A DNA stretch of 64,000 nt from NCBI GenBank assembly GCA_024743315.1, contig JANSWU010000002.1, forward strand, positions 124,001-188,000, read 5' to 3'. The notes beneath the pieces were generated by a model. The model was not told where the DNA came from. It searched no databases and worked only from the letters and a program-made list of their open reading frames with translations. The DNA is from Hyphomonadaceae bacterium. Its GTDB lineage: Bacteria > Pseudomonadota > Alphaproteobacteria > Caulobacterales > Hyphomonadaceae. Positions 61,588 to 64,000 of the stretch are shown here, piece after piece; position 1 is the stretch's first letter, and every line of letters starts with the position of its first letter. The translations under genes and the position numbers were made by a program.

Positions 61588-62475
61588 ATGGCTGCAAGCG
61601 TGATTTCAGGCAAAGAGGTTGCTGCGGATGTCCGGGCTAGCGTGAAGGCGGCGGTTGAGACCCTACCTGGTCAGCCCACGCTCGCGGTCGTGCTGGTCGG
61701 CGAAGACCCGGCCAGTCAGGTCTATGTCCGCAACAAGGTCAGGCAAACCGAAGAGTGCGGCATGCGCTCGGTCCACCATCACTTGCCGAAGGATGCGACC
61801 CAGTTCGAAGTCGAAAACCTGATCGCCGATCTCAATGCCACTGATGAGGTGGATGGCATCCTGTTGCAATTGCCCTTGCCGAAAGGCCTGAATGAGGCGG
61901 CAGCGATCGAAAAGATTGACCCGGCCAAGGATGTCGATGGTCTGACCGAGGCCAGCGCGGGACGCCTCACGCTTGGCAAGCCCGGCTTGCGACCCTGCAC
62001 GCCCACGGGCTGTGTGATCCTCGCCAAGCGCGCGCTCGGCGAAGATCTGTCCGGAAAGCATGTTGTGGTGATTGGCCGGTCTATCCTCGTCGGCAAGCCT
62101 GCGGCGCTACTCTTCCTGGCGGAGAATTGCACGATTTCGATTGCGCATTCGCGCACGGCGGACTTACCGGCCCTGTGCCGAGAGGCAGATATTCTCGTGC
62201 CGGCCGTGGGCCGCCCGGAAATGGTCAAGGGCGATTGGCTGAAGCCCGGCGCTTGCGTGATCGATGTTGGCATCAACCGGGTGCCGGCGCCGGAAAAAGG
62301 CGAGGGCAAGACCAAATTGGTGGGTGACGCGGATTTTGACAGCTGTTCAGAGGTGGCTGGATCGATCACGCCGGTGCCGGGTGGGGTCGGACCGATGACC
62401 ATTGCCTGCCTGTTGCGAAACACCGTCCTCGCGGCGTGTGCGCGGCGCGGTTGGGACGCACCGGACGGCTTGTGA
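61588..62475 (+). CDS. folD: bifunctional methylenetetrahydrofolate dehydrogenase/cyclohydrolase
   Basis: FolD interconverts methylene-, methenyl- and formyl-tetrahydrofolate. The 295-residue protein has [20 protein letters not shown] and K ([10 protein letters not shown]) of the catalytic Yxxx[64 protein letters not shown] and [20 protein letters not shown], all diagnostic. GGGAGG precedes the ATG at 61588. The stop overlaps the HNH gene start (GTGA). Confidence 0.96.
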   Translation: MAASVISGKEVAADVRASVKAAVETLPGQPTLAVVLVGEDPASQVYVRNKVRQTEECGMRSVHHHLPKDATQFEVENLIADLNATDEVDGILLQLPLPKGLNEAAAIEKIDPAKDVDGLTEASAGRLTLGKPGLRPCTPTGCVILAKRALGEDLSGKHVVVIGRSILVGKPAALLFLAENCTISIAHSRTADLPALCREADILVPAVGRPEMVKGDWLKPGACVIDVGINRVPAPEKGEGKTKLVGDADFDSCSEVAGSITPVPGGVGPMTIACLLRNTVLAACARRGWDAPDGL

Positions 62476-62723
62476 GCCAATCCTACCAACTCTCAACCGG
62501 CGCGCTGACGCAAACGCTCTGGCATGCCCAGAGTGGGAAATGTGCCCTCTGCGGTCGACCCATGCTGCGCAATCGTTTTGAAGCTCCGCATGCACAGGTC
62601 TGGGCCAAATCTCGGGCCACGCTGGATCATATCCAGCCGCGCTCGAAGGGCGGAGCAGATACGGTCGAGAACTTGCAGCTGGCGCATGCGCGCTGCAACA
62701 AGATCAAAGGCAATCAGATCTAG
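62472..62723 (+). CDS. small HNH endonuclease
   Basis: 83 residues from the GTG at 62472, which overlaps the folD stop by 4 bases. The protein is a single HNH domain with zinc-binding CALCGRP, the [20 protein letters not shown] catalytic core and ARCNKIKGN at the C-terminus with the second Cys. It resembles McrA-like or phage-type HNH nucleases, but nothing mobile is adjacent. The role is unknown. Confidence 0.85.
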   Translation: MSQSYQLSTGALTQTLWHAQSGKCALCGRPMLRNRFEAPHAQVWAKSRATLDHIQPRSKGGADTVENLQLAHARCNKIKGNQI

Positions 62724-63533
62724 CTATTTGGCAATCTCGTCAGGGATCGCCTGATCCATGCTGCGGGCAGGCTCGCAACACGGGCCGCCCACTTGCTTGG
62801 CGGGGACGCCCGCGACGGTGCATTGCGGCGGCACATCTTTCAGGACCACTGAGCCAGCGGCCACTTTGGCCTCGTCGCCGATGCGGATATTGCCGAGCAC
62901 TTTTGCGCCAACTGAGAGCAGGACACCCTTGCCAATTTTTGGATGCCGGTCGCCAATCTCTTTGCCGGTGCCGCCCAAGGTCACGCCATGCAGAAGCGAG
63001 CAATTGTCTCCGACCACAGCGGTTTCACCAATGGTGATGTCGGTTGCGTGGTCGAGCATGACGCCCTGACCCATAGTTGCGGCTGGATGAATGTCGACAG
63101 CAAACAGTTCGCTGGCGCGCGACTGGAAATGAAACGCGAGGGTTTCGCGGCCCTGCTTCCACAAATGATTGGCCACGCGGTGGGTCTGCAAGGCAAGGAA
63201 GCCTTTGAAGAACAGGAAGGGCTGCAACATGCCGCGGCAGGCAGGGTCGCGCTCAAGCGTCGCCTGCATGTCAGCTTCGGCCGCTTCGACCAAAGCGTGA
63301 TTGGCATCATAAGCATTCGCAATGACCTGCCGAACTTGTTGCGCGCCCATTTCAGGCCCGGCCAGCTTTTCCGCCAAGTGAAAGGCGAGGGCCTGGCAGA
63401 TGGTTTCGTGGCTCAAAATCGCGGCATCAATATAGCTCGCCATAGTCGGCTCATCGGCAGCCGCTGCGCGGGCTTCAAAGCGCAAGCGCGTCCAAACCGG
63501 TGGGGGCGCTCCGATATCGGGATTATAGTCCAT
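62724..63533 (-). CDS. cysE: serine O-acetyltransferase
   Basis: CysE acetylates serine from acetyl-CoA, the entry to cysteine synthesis. A 269-residue protein: an N-terminal helical domain (DAAILSHETICQALAFHLAE, DPACRGMLQPFLFFKGFLAL) followed by a left-handed beta-helix of hexapeptide repeats: FAVDIHPAATMGQGVMLDHA, TDITIGETAVVGDNCSLLHG, VTLGGTGKEIGDRHPKIGKG. The catalytic His-Asp pair is HATD. GGGAGG precedes the ATG. It abuts the HNH stop. Confidence 0.95.
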   Translation of the reverse strand: MDYNPDIGAPPPVWTRLRFEARAAAADEPTMASYIDAAILSHETICQALAFHLAEKLAGPEMGAQQVRQVIANAYDANHALVEAAEADMQATLERDPACRGMLQPFLFFKGFLALQTHRVANHLWKQGRETLAFHFQSRASELFAVDIHPAATMGQGVMLDHATDITIGETAVVGDNCSLLHGVTLGGTGKEIGDRHPKIGKGVLLSVGAKVLGNIRIGDEAKVAAGSVVLKDVPPQCTVAGVPAKQVGGPCCEPARSMDQAIPDEIAK

Positions 63534-63608
63534 GAGCCGGGTCCTCCCTTCGGCGTCTCCCGTAAATGGAGCCCTAACGCCGAGACTTCAAGTCAAACCT
63601 TGGTGAAG

Positions 63609-64000
63609 TTAGTTTTTCTTAGGATGCAGAAAGCGGATCGCAAACTCGCCGGTGACCGCCCGAACCACTTCGCCGCGCAGCGATCCAACGCGGACATGCT
63701 CGCCAACGATCGGAACCGGGCCATCAAACTCAAACGCCGCGCCGGTGAGCGAAATATCGATCACCCGGCATTGGATTTTGGTTCCATTGGTGCGGGTAAC
63801 CAGGGCGGGCCCACCGGCGGCCTTGCGCGGGGCCGAGCGTTCATCTTCGAGATTGTATTTCTTGTGATTGAGCAGCCAGACCAGCCGGTCCGCGAGTTTG
63901 TCTTTCTTGTGCTGCGGCGTCAGGAATCTCACCGCAAAGCCGTCGTCGGTGATCCGCGTGACTTTCGACGCCACTCGCCCGAGATCATCAAAATAGCAAA
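63609..64000 (-). CDS. tandem PilZ-domain protein (5' end beyond window)
   Basis: The frame stays open through the right edge, so the N-terminus is missing; the visible 130 residues begin within YFDDLGRVASKVTRITDDGF, a PilZ-like segment. A second PilZ domain follows, with CRVIDISLTGAAFEF (the D-x-S-x-x-G motif) and VGSLRGEVVRAVTGEFAIRF. The RxxxR of the second domain may be RSAPR in DERSAPRKA. It could bind cyclic di-GMP. A GTG at 63974 could be taken as a start, but continuity of the PilZ pattern upstream argues against it. Confidence 0.78.
   Translation of the reverse strand, partial: CYFDDLGRVASKVTRITDDGFAVRFLTPQHKKDKLADRLVWLLNHKKYNLEDERSAPRKAAGGPALVTRTNGTKIQCRVIDISLTGAAFEFDGPVPIVGEHVRVGSLRGEVVRAVTGEFAIRFLHPKKN

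Overview
The window is a dense stretch of a moderately GC-rich bacterial chromosome. The gene complement fits an alphaproteobacterium: glmS and glmM close together, YcgN-like and YggS proteins, MarR and TetR regulators, a RarA/HtrA/FolD/CysE housekeeping set, GPH-type sugar transporters, lipoproteins and frequent GTG or TTG starts. A marine, stalked-type lineage (Hyphomonadaceae or Maricaulaceae-like) is my guess from gene content, not a demonstrated assignment. About 66 protein genes are supported. I saw no rRNA, tRNA, CRISPR array, insertion sequence or phage gene, and no gene-free stretch longer than 300 bases once small genes are counted.

Layout. 1-2.5 kb: YcgN-like protein, YciI-like protein and gpsA on the minus strand, with a divergent TetR regulator. 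2.5-6.8 kb: amino-sugar supply for cell wall and envelope (glmS, glmM) with an alanine-rich coiled-coil lipoprotein between them. 6.8-10.3 kb: a ThiE-like protein and YggS whose 5' ends overlap, then a TetR/flavin-oxidoreductase pair with two clear operators. 10.4-16.3 kb: a lipoprotein resembling GH11 xylanases, an L,D-transpeptidase-like protein, an orphan OmpR-type regulator, an exported formylglycine-generating enzyme translationally coupled to a sulfatase lipoprotein, and a cytochrome P450.

16.3-22.0 kb is the most unusual part: four co-directional minus-strand genes encoding a trypsin-type protease lipoprotein whose catalytic domain is interrupted by a WD40-like beta-propeller, a membrane-anchored TIR-TPR protein, a tiny acidic lipoprotein and a four-helix membrane protein with SLATT/DUF4231-like features. 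Together they look like an envelope sensing or conflict system that I do not recognise as described.

22.2-28.4 kb: MFS exporter, ZntB, a 43-aa membrane protein, Dps, a MarR regulator and a large MscS channel. 28.4-33.9 kb: proline module (proC-proA-putP, with proB divergent) and a second, paralogous MarR. 34-37.4 kb: PadR plus a membrane protein, divergent from two tandem esterase-like proteins, the first of which has lost its catalytic residues. 37.6-46 kb: DusA, a DUF937 protein, a membrane protein behind a perfect 20-bp palindrome, an ABM protein, an acyl-CoA dehydrogenase, two tandem GPH transporters and an HtrA protease. 46-54.8 kb: GST, RarA, a ThuA lipoprotein, an AlkX/YcaQ-type DNA glycosylase, a membrane dipeptidase with an NhaC-type antiporter, a beta-lactamase-fold lipoprotein and a dienelactone hydrolase. 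54.9-64 kb: a nucleoside hydrolase-ribokinase-GNAT operon, a 2OG-Fe(II) oxygenase, a glycine-zipper protein, a methyltransferase, an SDR, YggT, FolD, an HNH nuclease, CysE and a truncated tandem PilZ protein.

Neighbours often abut or overlap by 1-8 bases, both as ATGA/GTGA couplings and as convergent stop overlaps, so operons are short and regulation must sit in very small intergenic gaps. Motif positions were counted by hand and may be off by a residue or two.
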